Origin: CBDHDJ01 sp965261645
Lineage (GTDB): Bacteria > Pseudomonadota > Alphaproteobacteria > SHVV01
Assembly (NCBI GenBank): GCA_965261645.1
Contig: CBDHDJ010000003.1
Span: 310,001-374,000, forward strand
Direction of reading: 5' to 3'
Length of the DNA: 64,000 bases
Part shown: positions 36,261-45,574 of the stretch, piece after piece
Layout: each line of letters starts with the position of its first letter
Numbering within the stretch: the first letter of the stretch is position 1
Notes under the pieces: model-generated
The model's database searches: none
What the model was told of the DNA's origin: nothing
What the model saw: only the letters and a program-made list of their open reading frames with translations
Translations under genes and position numbers: made by a program

Positions 36261-37641
36261 GAGCTATACCCGAAAGTTGGTGATGGGATGAGATGAGGGC
36301 GGCGTATCCTGGCGATGTTGGAGTCGCCATTTTCCACGAAGGAGGGATACGCCATGAGAGAGGATACAGTCGTCCAGCTTCGCCAACCTGGATCATTTGA
36401 GGACGATCCGCTGACGGAGGTTTTGCGTCTTGGTGCGCGGCGTTTACTTGGGCAAGCGGTGGCGGCGGAAGTTGCCGGTTTTGTCGAGGCGTATGCGCAT
36501 CTGACGGACTCGGCCGGCCGCCGTCGGATCGTACGCCACGGGCATTTGCCGGAGCGCGAGATCCAGACCGGCATTGGTCCGGTTGCGGTGCGCTGTCCCA
36601 GGGTGCGCGACCGAGGCGCCGGCGAGACGGGGCCGCGGGTTCGCTTCACCTCACGGATCTTGCCTGCCTATCTCAGGCGCGCCAAGTCGATCGAGGAACT
36701 CCTGCCCTGGCTTTATCTGAAGGGCATCTCCACGGGCGATTTCTGCGCGGCGCTTGCGGCGCTCTTGGGGCCCGAGGCGCCGGGGCTCTCGGCCTCGACC
36801 ATTGCCCGCCTCAAGGAGGTCTGGCAAGGCGAGCTGGAGCATTGGCAACGGCGCGATCTCTCGGCCAAGCGTTATGTCTACTTCTGGGCCGAGGGCGTCT
36901 ACTTCTCACCACGGCTCGACCATGACAAGCAATGCATGTGCGTGATCATCGGTGCCGACGAGCTGGGCCGCAAGGAGCTGCTGGCGATCGCCGACGGCTA
37001 CCGGGAGAGCGCCCAGTCCTGGCGCGAAGTGCTGCTCGATCTCAAGCGCCGCGGCCTGGCGATTGCGCCCGAGCTGGCCACCGGCGACGGGGCGCTCGGT
37101 TTCTGGAAAGCCTTGCGCGAGGTCTACGGGACGACGCGCGAGCAGCGCTGTTGGGTGCACAAGACCGCCAACGTGCTCAACAAGCTCCCGAAGTCCGTCC
37201 AGCCACGCGCCAAGCAGCACCTACAGGACATCTGGATGGCCGAGACCCGCGCGGTGGCCGAGAAGGCCTTCGACTTCTTCCTCGAGGCCTATGGCCCCAA
37301 GTACGACAAAGCGGTGGCCTGCCTGGCCAAGGACCGCGACGTGTTGCTCGCCTTCTACGACTTCCCGGCCGAGCACTGGAAGCACATTCGCACCACCAAT
37401 CCCATCGAAAGCACCTTTGCGACCGTGCGCCTCAGGACCACCAAGACCAAGGGCTGCCTCAGCCGCATGACGGCGCTCACCATGGTCTTCAAGCTGTGCC
37501 AGTCGGCCAGCAAGAAGTGGCGTCGCCTGGACGGCTCGAACCAGATCGCCGACATCATTCAAGGCGTCAAATTCAAGGACGGAGAAAAGCTAACCGAACG
37601 CGCCGCCTGAAACCTGCGTCACCAACTTTTGACAATAGCTC
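36261..37641 (+). mobile_element. IS256-family element (type b), copy 2 (1381 bp)
   Basis: Virtually identical to copy 1 at 13811. 9-bp duplication GATCTCATC at 36252-36260 and 37642-37650. Confidence 0.93.
36354..37610 (+). CDS. IS256-family transposase (type b, copy 2)
   Basis: 418 residues with the same motifs as copy 1 (ATGDGALGF, CWVHKTANVL, TTNPIESTF) and the single change TTREQRC. The near identity of two copies 22 kb apart implies recent transposition. Confidence 0.92.
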   Translation: MREDTVVQLRQPGSFEDDPLTEVLRLGARRLLGQAVAAEVAGFVEAYAHLTDSAGRRRIVRHGHLPEREIQTGIGPVAVRCPRVRDRGAGETGPRVRFTSRILPAYLRRAKSIEELLPWLYLKGISTGDFCAALAALLGPEAPGLSASTIARLKEVWQGELEHWQRRDLSAKRYVYFWAEGVYFSPRLDHDKQCMCVIIGADELGRKELLAIADGYRESAQSWREVLLDLKRRGLAIAPELATGDGALGFWKALREVYGTTREQRCWVHKTANVLNKLPKSVQPRAKQHLQDIWMAETRAVAEKAFDFFLEAYGPKYDKAVACLAKDRDVLLAFYDFPAEHWKHIRTTNPIESTFATVRLRTTKTKGCLSRMTALTMVFKLCQSASKKWRRLDGSNQIADIIQGVKFKDGEKLTERAA

Positions 37642-37728
37642 GATCTCATCTTCCCGGTGCCGGTACTGGTTGCCTACGTCACCACACCTGACCGAGGTCA
37701 TGAGCGCCCGCGACACTGGCCTCAGCGC

Positions 37729-38496
37729 TTAATTGAAGAGAAGGCCTCCGTCGGTGTTGACCGCTTGGCCGGTTATGGCGCGGGAGGCGTGCAGGAAGGC
37801 GATGGTGTAGGCCATGTCCTCGCCGGTGAGGAAGCGCTTGATGAGCTGCTGGTCAACGAGATCCTGTTTGGTCACCTTCAGGCCAAGAGCGAGCGTATCG
37901 AGAATCGGTGTATCGACGCTGCCGGGACAGATCGTGTTGACGTAAATCTCGTTATCCGCCAGTTCCTTGGCAAGCGATTGCGTGAAGCCGATGACGGCGA
38001 ACTTGGAGGCGGAGTAGTGCGCTTCACCCCAACTGCCGACGCGGCCGCCCACCGACGAGACCGACACGATCGAGGCCGCTGTGCCGCGCTTCAGCATCTC
38101 CCTTGCTACGGCGCGCGAAACGATGAAGACGCCCGAGATGTTGACGTCCATCACGCGCCGCCAGTCCCCCAGCTCCATGTCCACGACCGGCGAAACGCTC
38201 AGCAGGCCAGCGCCATTGACGAGAAGGTCGATGCCACCGAGGTCAGCGACACAGGCCGCGGCCACTCGGGCGGCCTCCGCCTCGTCCGTCACATCGAGGC
38301 GATAGGCCCGCGCGCGGCCCTCTTCCGCCTCGATCAGCCTGACCGTCTCTTGCGCCCCCGCCTCGTCGATATCGGTCACCGCGACGGCGGCGCCCCAGGC
38401 AGCCAATGCGTGGGCGATGCCGCGACACATGCCGCGGCCTGCACCGGTGACGAGCGCGACCTCTCCCGCGAGATCGTAAGACCGTCGTGACAGCAT
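37729..38496 (-). CDS. SDR-family NAD(P)-dependent oxidoreductase
   Basis: Short-chain dehydrogenase/reductase of 255 residues, classical type. Cofactor loop TGAGRGMCRG (from T17), structural LVNGAG, catalytic S148, Y161 and K165 (YSASK), and the CPGSVDTP segment after the active site. The acidic residue in TDIDEAG after strand 2 suggests NAD rather than NADP. It would oxidise or reduce an alcohol or ketone. It diverges from the NMT1-type binding-protein gene, which may supply the substrate. Confidence 0.9.
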   Translation of the reverse strand: MLSRRSYDLAGEVALVTGAGRGMCRGIAHALAAWGAAVAVTDIDEAGAQETVRLIEAEEGRARAYRLDVTDEAEAARVAAACVADLGGIDLLVNGAGLLSVSPVVDMELGDWRRVMDVNISGVFIVSRAVAREMLKRGTAASIVSVSSVGGRVGSWGEAHYSASKFAVIGFTQSLAKELADNEIYVNTICPGSVDTPILDTLALGLKVTKQDLVDQQLIKRFLTGEDMAYTIAFLHASRAITGQAVNTDGGLLFN

Positions 38497-38822
38497 TTGT
38501 CATCCCCCCTCGGTGATGGAAATCTCTCTGCCTCGGTCCGGCGATGGTAGCACACGGCGAACGCCTGATTGCCGAGAGCTGAATGCTCACTTTCCGGCCG
38601 CCGAGGGCCACGAGCACGATGAGCGACCGGCGGGCACGAGTCCTCTCGGGTCTGTAAATTCATGTCATTGCGTCGTCTTTTTCGCTAGACTTTTGTCTGA
38701 TGGATCGCGAATCCGACGCTGATCGGAACGCGGATCGCTTGTTCATAAAAAAAACCTGCGCAAGATAGGGTCGCGACAGGGAGGATGCTCCGATCGCCAC
38801 CCGCACAAGAGGAGAGACCGAC
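38497..38822. other. Intergenic region between divergent SDR and binding-protein genes
   Basis: About 325 bp with no gene. TTGTTC near 38738 followed about 18 bases later by AGATAG could be a weak promoter for the rightward gene, and GGAGAG sits 7 bases before its ATG. No operator that I can name. Confidence 0.35.
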
Positions 38823-39845
38823 ATGGCCAGGCTTGCTTCGCTACTCAGCACGCTGCTGGTTTTGATTGCCGCAGTGGCCTTTAGCGGGATCGTTGCCAAG
38901 GCAGCAAAGGCGGGACCCTGCGACGACCCGCCGGAGATGACGGAAATCATCGTCATGGGCGACTGGATCGCCTGGTCGTCCCAAGGCCCGATCATCGCCG
39001 CGCAGCTCAACGACTATTACACCGATGAGGGCCTTGAGGTCGAACTGATGTCGCCGCCCCATGCGGGCGATGCGATCAAGTACGCGGCGACTGAACGGGT
39101 CGCGTTCAGCATGAGTTATGTAGCCGACGTCCTGATCGCCCGGGATGAAGGAATACCCATTATCAGCGTCGCCGCGCTGATGCGCCGCATGCCGCTTGGC
39201 CTCGCCGTCGTCGGGGACTCCGGGATCAAGACGGTGCAGGACCTCAAGGGTAAGACACTCGGCGTCAATCCCTACCCCTTTGCGCTGGCGGGATTGAGGA
39301 CCCTTCTCAAATCAGCCGGCCTCACCGAGGACGACGTCAAGGTTGTCGATCCGGGATTCGGTTATTGGCAGCTGCTCATGACGAACAAGATCGATGCGGG
39401 CTACGGCTTGGACACCGCCGATCCACCGGTCCTGAACCCGATGCTCGCCAAAGAGGGTCGGCCGCCGGTCGAGTGGTTTCTCTATCGCGACTACGGGGTC
39501 CCCGACTTCTATTACGAGGTGCTGGTGACCAGCGAAAACTGGGCTCAGAAGAATCCGGCCGCCGCGTGTCGGTTCCTCCGCGCGACCCGTAAGGGCCTCG
39601 AGGAGTTCTCGAGGGAGCCGGAGCCCGTCAATGTGGAGATATCCATTCGAAACGAAGTCTACACACTCGTGCAACATCGCGCCCTGACAGAAGGCACGAT
39701 GGGTGAATGGAAGGACGCCAAAGGCAACGCCTTCACCCAGGATGCTTCGATCTGGGCTGCGGCGCGCGATTGGGCCGTCGAATATGAGCTGATTTCGGAG
39801 GGGCTCGATGCCTCCAAATATTTCACCAACGAGTATTTGCGCTGA
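38823..39845 (+). CDS. ABC transporter substrate-binding protein, NMT1/THI5 type
   Basis: A 340-residue periplasmic binding protein with a Sec signal (hydrophobic LLSTLLVLIAAVAFSGIVA, cleavage probably after AKA). The NMT1/THI5 pattern is visible: MGDWIAWSSQGPIIAAQLND, YYTDEGLEVEL and VQDLKGKTLGVNPYPFALAG. Relatives bind thiamine pyrimidine precursors, sulfonates, nitrate or aromatic acids; the ligand here is unknown. No permease follows: IS1182 copy 5 begins 36 bp after the stop and may have separated the rest of the operon. Confidence 0.88.
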   Translation: MARLASLLSTLLVLIAAVAFSGIVAKAAKAGPCDDPPEMTEIIVMGDWIAWSSQGPIIAAQLNDYYTDEGLEVELMSPPHAGDAIKYAATERVAFSMSYVADVLIARDEGIPIISVAALMRRMPLGLAVVGDSGIKTVQDLKGKTLGVNPYPFALAGLRTLLKSAGLTEDDVKVVDPGFGYWQLLMTNKIDAGYGLDTADPPVLNPMLAKEGRPPVEWFLYRDYGVPDFYYEVLVTSENWAQKNPAAACRFLRATRKGLEEFSREPEPVNVEISIRNEVYTLVQHRALTEGTMGEWKDAKGNAFTQDASIWAAARDWAVEYELISEGLDASKYFTNEYLR

Positions 39846-39880
39846 CGAGGAGGAAGGTCCCGGCGCGACACGTGGCCTAG

Positions 39881-41325
39881 CAGCCCGTTGATTAAGTCGG
39901 CGCCGTCTGATTCTCTGGTTCCCTGATTTGCAGGGGGATTTGCCGATGGCGATGGGACGGCAGAAGGATGGTCAGGGGGACCTGATGGTGAGCTGGTCGG
40001 AGATGCCGCGCTTTCCGGGTCATGTGTTTTATGACCGCTTGCAGTCGGTGCTGATCGAGGGCGGCTTCGACGCCTTTGCCGAGGCGAGCTGCCGGCCTTA
40101 TTACGCGGTCCGGATGGGCGCGCCCTCGGTGCCGCCCGGGGCGCTATTTCCGGATGCACCTGGTGGGCTACTTTGAGGGCATCGACAGCGAGCGCGGTCT
40201 GGAGTGGCGCTGCTCGGACTCGCTTTCGCTGCGGGCGTTCCTGCGACTGGGGAGCCGTGATCGGGTACCGGACCATTCCTGGCTGTCACGGAGCCGCACG
40301 CGCCTGCCCCATGAAGTCCACGCGGCGGTCTTCGACTGGGTTCTGGTGCTGATCGCCGAGGCGGGGCTGATCAAGGGCGAGCGCATCGGCGTCGATGCCT
40401 CGACCATGGAGGCCAACGCGGCGCTGCGGAACATCGTGCGGCGCGACAACGGCGAAGGCTACCGGGAGATGCTGGAGCGCCTGGCCCGGGAAAGCGGGGT
40501 CGAGACACCCACGGCCGAGGACCTGGCGCGTCTGGACCGGAAGCGCAAGGGCAAGAAGCTTTCCAACACGGATTGGGTTTCGAAGAGCGACCCCGAGGCC
40601 AAGATCACCAAGATGAAGGACGGCACGACGCATCTGGCCTACAAGCCCGAGCACGCGGTGGATCTGGATACCGGCGCGGTGGTGGCGGCCGAGCTGCACC
40701 CGGCCGATGAGGGCGACACCACGACGCTTTCCAAGACCCTGGCGAAGGCCGAGGCAAACCTCGAGGCGGTGGATGCGGCACCGACATCGGAGGACCCGGC
40801 CGAATGCGTCGCCGACAAAGGTTATCACTCACGGGCGGTCTTGAGGGCTCTGAACGACAGTCCCTGGAAGACCCGGATCGCGGCGCCCAAGCAGACCGGC
40901 TTTTCGCGCTGGCACGGTGATGAGGCGGCGCGGCGCGCGGTCACCAATAACCGTGCGCGGCTCAAGTCCGGGGTCGCCCGCGAGGCCTTCAAGCTGCGCG
41001 CCGAGATCGTCGAGCGCTGCTTTGCCCACAACCTCGATCGTGGCGGCATGCGACGAACCTGGCTGCGCGGGCGAGAGAATGTGCACAAGCGATACCTGCT
41101 CCACGTCGCCGGCCACAATCTATCGTTACTGATGCGCCAGCTCATCGGCGCCGGCACCCCGCGGGAGGCCGTGGCGGGCGGATATGGCGGTATTTTCGTT
41201 CTGCTCACGCCCACCGGGGCCATGCTGGTGGCACGGGGGGGCTCGCAAAGCGGCCAGACGGCTTTCGCCGCCGCATTCCTCATCTGGGAGTGAGAGCCGG
41301 AAAAAGCCACTTAATCAACGGGCTG
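39881..41325 (+). mobile_element. IS1182-family element, copy 5 (1445 bp)
   Basis: Both terminal repeats intact, one extra base inside. The flanks CTAG (39877-39880) and ATAA (41326-41329) share only the central TA, unlike the perfect duplications of copies 2, 3 and 4. Confidence 0.9.
39946..41293 (+). pseudogene. IS1182 transposase, copy 5, frameshifted
   Basis: An extra G in the run after GCCGCCC (about 40137-40141) breaks the frame after residue 65. The remainder, from YFRMHLVGYFEG to the end, is intact in the +1 frame. The first 65 residues match copy 4 closely (YYAVRMG) with PRFPGH in place of PRSPGH. Both catalytic aspartates are in the downstream frame, so the copy is probably dead unless the G-run allows slippage. 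Confidence 0.88.
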
Positions 41326-41603
41326 ATAAGCCTGAGGATGAGGCTCGCGCCCTCAAGGCCGAGCTGATTGGCGCCCACGAACATATCGACGACCTCAAGG
41401 AGCAACTCGCGCTCGTGCCCGAGAATCGAGGTGAGGATGGAAAGTTCGAGTGGGCCTTGGTCACCGTCGCCAAGCTCCAGGACAAGCTCCGCATTACTGC
41501 CGCCTTGCTCCGCGAATGCCGTGAACACGGGCAATTGGTGAAACAGGAAAACCAATGCCTGCGTAATCGGCTGCGGGATTTGGGCGAACACATTCGACCG
41601 TGA
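41326..41603 (+). pseudogene. Coiled-coil protein, N-terminus removed by IS1182
   Basis: The frame is open from the IS border: DKPEDEARALKAELIGAHEH, IDDLKEQLALVPENRGED and ending LRDLGEHIRP. Heptad-like leucines suggest a coiled coil. No family is recognised and no start codon survives. 41604-41770 contains nothing clear. Confidence 0.5.
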
Positions 41604-41770
41604 GCACCGCGAGAGCCCGGGAAACCGGTGTCGGCGGGGCGACAAGATCTTATTTCGGCACCTGTGATTAGCGGTCCAGCACCCCCCCTCAGCGCAGTCA
41701 CCTGACGCGCCCGTCAAATCGAGTCGGAAGCTTTACCTCAAGACGAACCGCGCGCGGTAGGCCGTTGCCA

Positions 41771-42040
41771 TCATTCCAGCCCGACAACCTCCTTCACAAG
41801 TCCGCGCATGGAACGGGTCAACGCAGCCAGTTCCCTGCGCCTGGCGATCGCCTCAGCGCTGTAGAGCCCGTGCTTTAGAGCATTGTTGTTACCAATCGGG
41901 GCACCGGGGGACTTGCCCCCGTGCATCCGGCAACGTCCGTTCGCCATCGCGGGCGATTGGCACGGCGTCCCGCTCCGCGTTCTGGCTCCACATCGGGGGC
42001 TCAGGTTCATGGGCAAGGGCTTGGGCGTTCTTCTTTGCAT
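41771..42040 (-). CDS. Small HGGKSPG-motif protein of integrated elements
   Basis: An 89-residue basic protein. It starts at ATG 42040 after AGGAATA. It contains RCGARTRSGTPCQSP ... GRCRMHGGKSPGAP, a Cys/His-rich knuckle (C-x2-A..C-x3..C-x-MH), then GNNNALKHGLYS. Such HGG proteins are common in alphaproteobacterial prophages and genomic islands; I infer a nucleic-acid-binding or packaging-related role, but it is unproven. It lies 10 bp after the next gene and is probably co-transcribed with it. Confidence 0.65.
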   Translation of the reverse strand: MQRRTPKPLPMNLSPRCGARTRSGTPCQSPAMANGRCRMHGGKSPGAPIGNNNALKHGLYSAEAIARRRELAALTRSMRGLVKEVVGLE

Positions 42041-42050
42041 GGGGTTATTC

Positions 42051-42572
42051 CTATAATTTTCTTCGATCCCCACCCCCCGGTCTTTCGACGTTTCCGACCA
42101 CCGCCTGTCCGCCGGCGTGAACGTGAACATGCTCGACCGTGACCTTCTGGTGACCCTTGCCGCGATGCTTGTTCAACGCGTCGAGCAGCATCGCCGATGT
42201 GCGGGAGAGCTTGTTTGCCTGATTGAGGTTCTCGCGCCACCCCTCGAAGGTCTGCTCGCCCAGCATGGCACGGCGGTAACATTCCATCGCGGCGTTATGT
42301 GCGGCGATCAGCTGCGCCGCCATCATGCCCTCGAGCTCGTCTTTCGGCCCGATCCCGGCCAGCGCGGCAATGGTGGCGCCCTGTCGTCTGTGCCGTTCCG
42401 ACGCGTCCAAGTTCTGCACCCACAGGATCTGCATTGCCTGGTTGGCGAGCATGGTATTACAATCGTTGGACTCCGAACCGCCAATAGCCCTCAGGGAACC
42501 TTTCCGAGCGTCCGGCTTGGCGGCGACGACAGGTGTCCTCTCTCTCCCTGTGGCAGGTTTTTTCTTCGTCAT
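42051..42572 (-). CDS. Island-associated hypothetical protein (HVHAGGQAVVG motif)
   Basis: A 173-residue protein with a lysine-rich N-terminus, a helical middle (MLANQAMQILWVQNLDASER, QLIAAHNAAMECYRRAML) and a C-terminal VTVEHVHVHAGGQAVVGNVE strand region. The last motif is familiar from small proteins of phages and integrated elements in Alphaproteobacteria. Function unknown. GAAAGGAGTG lies upstream of the ATG. Confidence 0.65.
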   Translation of the reverse strand: MTKKKPATGRERTPVVAAKPDARKGSLRAIGGSESNDCNTMLANQAMQILWVQNLDASERHRRQGATIAALAGIGPKDELEGMMAAQLIAAHNAAMECYRRAMLGEQTFEGWRENLNQANKLSRTSAMLLDALNKHRGKGHQKVTVEHVHVHAGGQAVVGNVERPGGGDRRKL

Positions 42573-42890
42573 CCGTGGACACTCCTTTCCATCATTCCCT
42601 TGGTCGCCAGCGCAGCGGCAGCATCCGCTCTTCCTCTAGGCTTGTGCCCGGCCTCGCCGAAGCCGCCGGGGACAGGAAGGGCGGCAGATGGAAGGTGGCA
42701 GGATCGTGGTTGCAACGCACGATGGGTCGACGGCAAACCCGAGAGCGCTCGCAAGTGTTGTTCAAACGGGGCCTGTCGGGCCGCGAGCGCCAGCGGCCGG
42801 ACCGACGGGCGCCTGCCTCCCCTCCCTCCGTCGGAGTCGGGCTCGGACAGAAGAAAGATATTGGAGAATCAACAGGCTGAGTGTTCCAAG

Positions 42891-42953
42891 CGGACGGCAT
42901 TCGCACTCTGCCGGATGGCATTTGCACGCTCACGGACGGCATTCGCACTCCGT
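42891..42953. repeat. Three tandem 21-bp direct repeats (candidate iterons)
   Basis: Repeats start at 42891, 42912 and 42933 with the consensus CGGAYGGCATTYGCACKCT. They begin right after the stop codon of the initiator-like gene, and an A-rich stretch (42849-42872) lies beside them. The arrangement resembles the 20-bp iterons and AT-rich segment of IncQ oriV. The rest of 42573-42890 has no gene. Confidence 0.6.
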
Positions 42954-44288
42954 CATGCCCTCGGTCCCCGCCTCAGCGGCGGTGAAAGCGCCTGCCCAGG
43001 CGGGGGCGGAAGCAGCTTGCGATTGATGGATCGCGCGCCGCTCGCAATCTGCACGCCACAGGCTTTTGCCAGTTCACTCACCGCGTCTTGTGCGTCCGCG
43101 AGAAGCACGCGGCGGGGCCGGCTGGGTCGCACCGGAAAGCACAGGTCGATCAGGTCATCGTCGGTCAGATCCGGGTAGCGGGCGGGGTCTTGCACCTGCA
43201 GCCAGTGCGTGGGTTCGCCCTTCCGTTTCATTCTGCGCGCAGGCATTCGCAGCCTGCCTGGAACATGCCACATGAAAGCGAGATTTATGAGCGCGTTGTA
43301 AGCGGCCAGCGACCTTGCGCCCCAGGCGTTGAGATTGTCCGGCATGATCGGGCCATTGGCGGCACCGGGTGGCAGGTGAACTCGGATTACGACGGGGGCG
43401 TCTCGATCGAAGCGATCAGGAATGCTCAGAAGATCGACCACTCGCCAAAGCGAGCTGGAGTGTCCGCCAGGATTCAGGAGCGGGATACGCGCCTCGGGGC
43501 TATCGAGCATCTCGCACGCAGCCCACAGTCTCGGCATATTGGATGCTCGCAGCGGTTGTGCGGGCCACACCTGTTTCATCAAGCCGCCAAGGGTCGTCTC
43601 CAGCAGCACCGCGCCGCTCCCATTGCGTTCGCAGAACGGATAGGCAAGCACGGCCTCAACGAGCAGACGCAAAGCCAGCGGCGCTCCCCGGCCTCTCTGG
43701 CCGGGCGCTCGGTTACCGATGCCCAGGTGATACAAGGCCAGTGGGAGCGCCGGCAAACTGCGCGATCGCTCGAAGCCGGGCAGGATTAGCTGCCGCCCGT
43801 TGGCGCTACAAGCTCCCACCACGTGTGCGGCAGGCAGAAACAGTTGCGCGGTCCTACGAGAGCTGCCATTCACCGCCACCATCGCCAGCCCGGAGGGCAG
43901 GATGCGGCCTCGTTCGTCGCCCCTGCAGTACTCCACGTGGCGCAGCCGTCCCTGCCAATTCCGCACCAGGGGACCGAGAGGGTGACGTGGACGCCCTCCG
44001 TCCGGCAGGGCACACCATCGCTCGTGTATCACTTCTAGGGGCCAGGTTGCGACGATATTGCCGTCACTCTTTCGGAAGCCCGCGGCCGAATGTGATGTGC
44101 CGGGGTGGACGACATAGGCCAAGCGGCAGCCGCTGGGCGCATCCCCTACGACTGCGGACAATGATTCGTGGATTTCATCGGCCAAATGGCCGCGCAAGAG
44201 GTCCGCAATCCCATCCACGTCCATGCCTTCACGGCCTGGGCTCGTCTCGACCACGGTCAGCGGATCATTGGGAGCTGCGATCCTGTTA
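42953..44288 (-). pseudogene. Replication-initiator-like protein, main part, split by IS630
   Basis: About 445 residues are readable from the IS630 border (NRIAAPNDPLTVVETSP) to the stop. The C-terminal third (NALINLAFMWHVPGRLRMPA, RYPDLTDDDLIDLCFPV) looks like a winged-helix segment of plasmid initiators, but similarity is from memory and weak. Context supports the role: it follows a primase and a helicase gene and ends directly at three iteron-like repeats. The first 41 codons are at 45450-45574; joining through one TTA copy restores the frame (DCPSNRIAAP). Confidence 0.55.
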
Positions 44289-45449
44289 TACAAACGGCAC
44301 TAATTATTGACCTGAAATCGCCCAATCTCTCATTCCTATGGACATGATCGTCTCGGGCTGGTCGATTAGTTTGTTCCAGGCTTGGCAACCGGCCTCGATG
44401 ATGGCGTCGTAATCTTCGAAGACGCGGTTAGAGAGCCAATTCTGGCGGAGGTATTGCCAGATGTTCTCGACCGGGTTCAGCTCGGGCGAGCGCGATGGCA
44501 GCAGGATGATGGTGAGGTTCTTGGGGACCTTGAGCTGGTCGGTGCTGTGCCACCCGGCGCGGTCCATCAGGACGACGCCATGGGCCTTGGCGGCGACGTT
44601 GCAGCTGATCTCGTCGAGATGCATCTGCATGGCGGCTGTGTTGGCGAAGGGGAGCATGAGAGCGGCACCCTTGGCTCCCATGGGACAGATTGCGCCAAAG
44701 AGGTAGGCGTTCGTGTAGCGCTGATCGGCGGGCAGGCGTGGCCTTGTTCCCTTCTTCGCCCAAATGCGCACACGCCCGTTCTTCTGTCCCAGCCTGGCCT
44801 CGTCTTGGAACCAGATCTCGACCCGCTTGGTCTTGGGCAGACCGGCTAGGTGGGCAGCGAGCGTGCGGGGGAAGTTTTTTTGAACGCCTCGATCACCCGC
44901 TGGTCCTGCTTGGGGTGCTGCGGCCGGGCGCTGATGTGGGAGAAGGACAGCGCGACGAGAAGGTCGGAGATCGCCCGCTCGCTATAGATCACGCCAAAGC
45001 GTTCTTCGATCACCCGTTTCAGGTCAACCCGCCGCCAGCGAACCACACCGTCAATCTTTGGATCGGGGCCCGTTTCGACGATCACCGACAGTTCGCCCAT
45101 CTGCTCGTCGGTCAAGAGCCGGGGGCGGCCCGCACCGGGACGGTTCTTCAAGCCGTCTGCCCCTTCATCGTTGAAGCGGTGCGCCCAGTCTCTCAGCGTC
45201 TGGCGATCCATGCCGCCGACCTTAGCGGCTTCCGCTCGGCTCATGCCGTCGTAAACCGCCGCCAAGGCCAAAAGCCGGCGAACTTGGCGGGGATCGCGAC
45301 TGTGCTTGGCCAAACACCGGAGCTCAATGCTGTCGTAGTCGTCCCGAAGAGCAATGCATACTGACATGGCGAATCTCCTTCGCCAGCCTTGAATCACATC
45401 CAGCCCAAAAAGGGAATCCCTTGCGAGTCAGAATTTTGCGCCGTTGGTA
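44289..45449 (-). mobile_element. IS630-family element (type B), copy 3 (1161 bp)
   Basis: Flanks TTA (44286-44288) and TTAG (45450-45453). The left terminal repeat has one change (TACAAACGGC). It splits the initiator-like gene. Confidence 0.9.
44304..45367 (-). CDS. IS630-family transposase (type B, copy 3), programmed frameshift
   Basis: Same two-frame structure as copies 1 and 2: start at 45367, slippery A7 near 44882, second frame with LMDRAGWHS and ELNPVENIW ending at 44304. No inactivating difference seen. Confidence 0.9.
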
Positions 45450-45574
45450 TTAGACGGGCAGTCCGAATGGGCGTGCTCCCGCCGCCATTCGACTCGGGAC
45501 AGCGCGGCCAGAATGTCCGGCGTGGTTCGGGCAGCCAACAGCGCCTCCCTCAACTCCCTGTCCGGCGTCACCAT
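45450..45574 (-). pseudogene. Replication-initiator-like protein, N-terminal part
   Basis: Starts MVTPDRELREALLAARTTPD and ends HAHSDCPS at the IS630 border. The ATG at 45574 overlaps the helicase stop by one base (TGATG), a sign of translational coupling, so the initiator was made from the same mRNA as the helicase. Confidence 0.6.

Noticed and set aside
42592..42948. Minus-strand frame giving repeated RMPS peptides across the iteron region
   Set aside because: The repetition comes from the 21-bp DNA repeats; no RBS and no protein similarity that I recognise.
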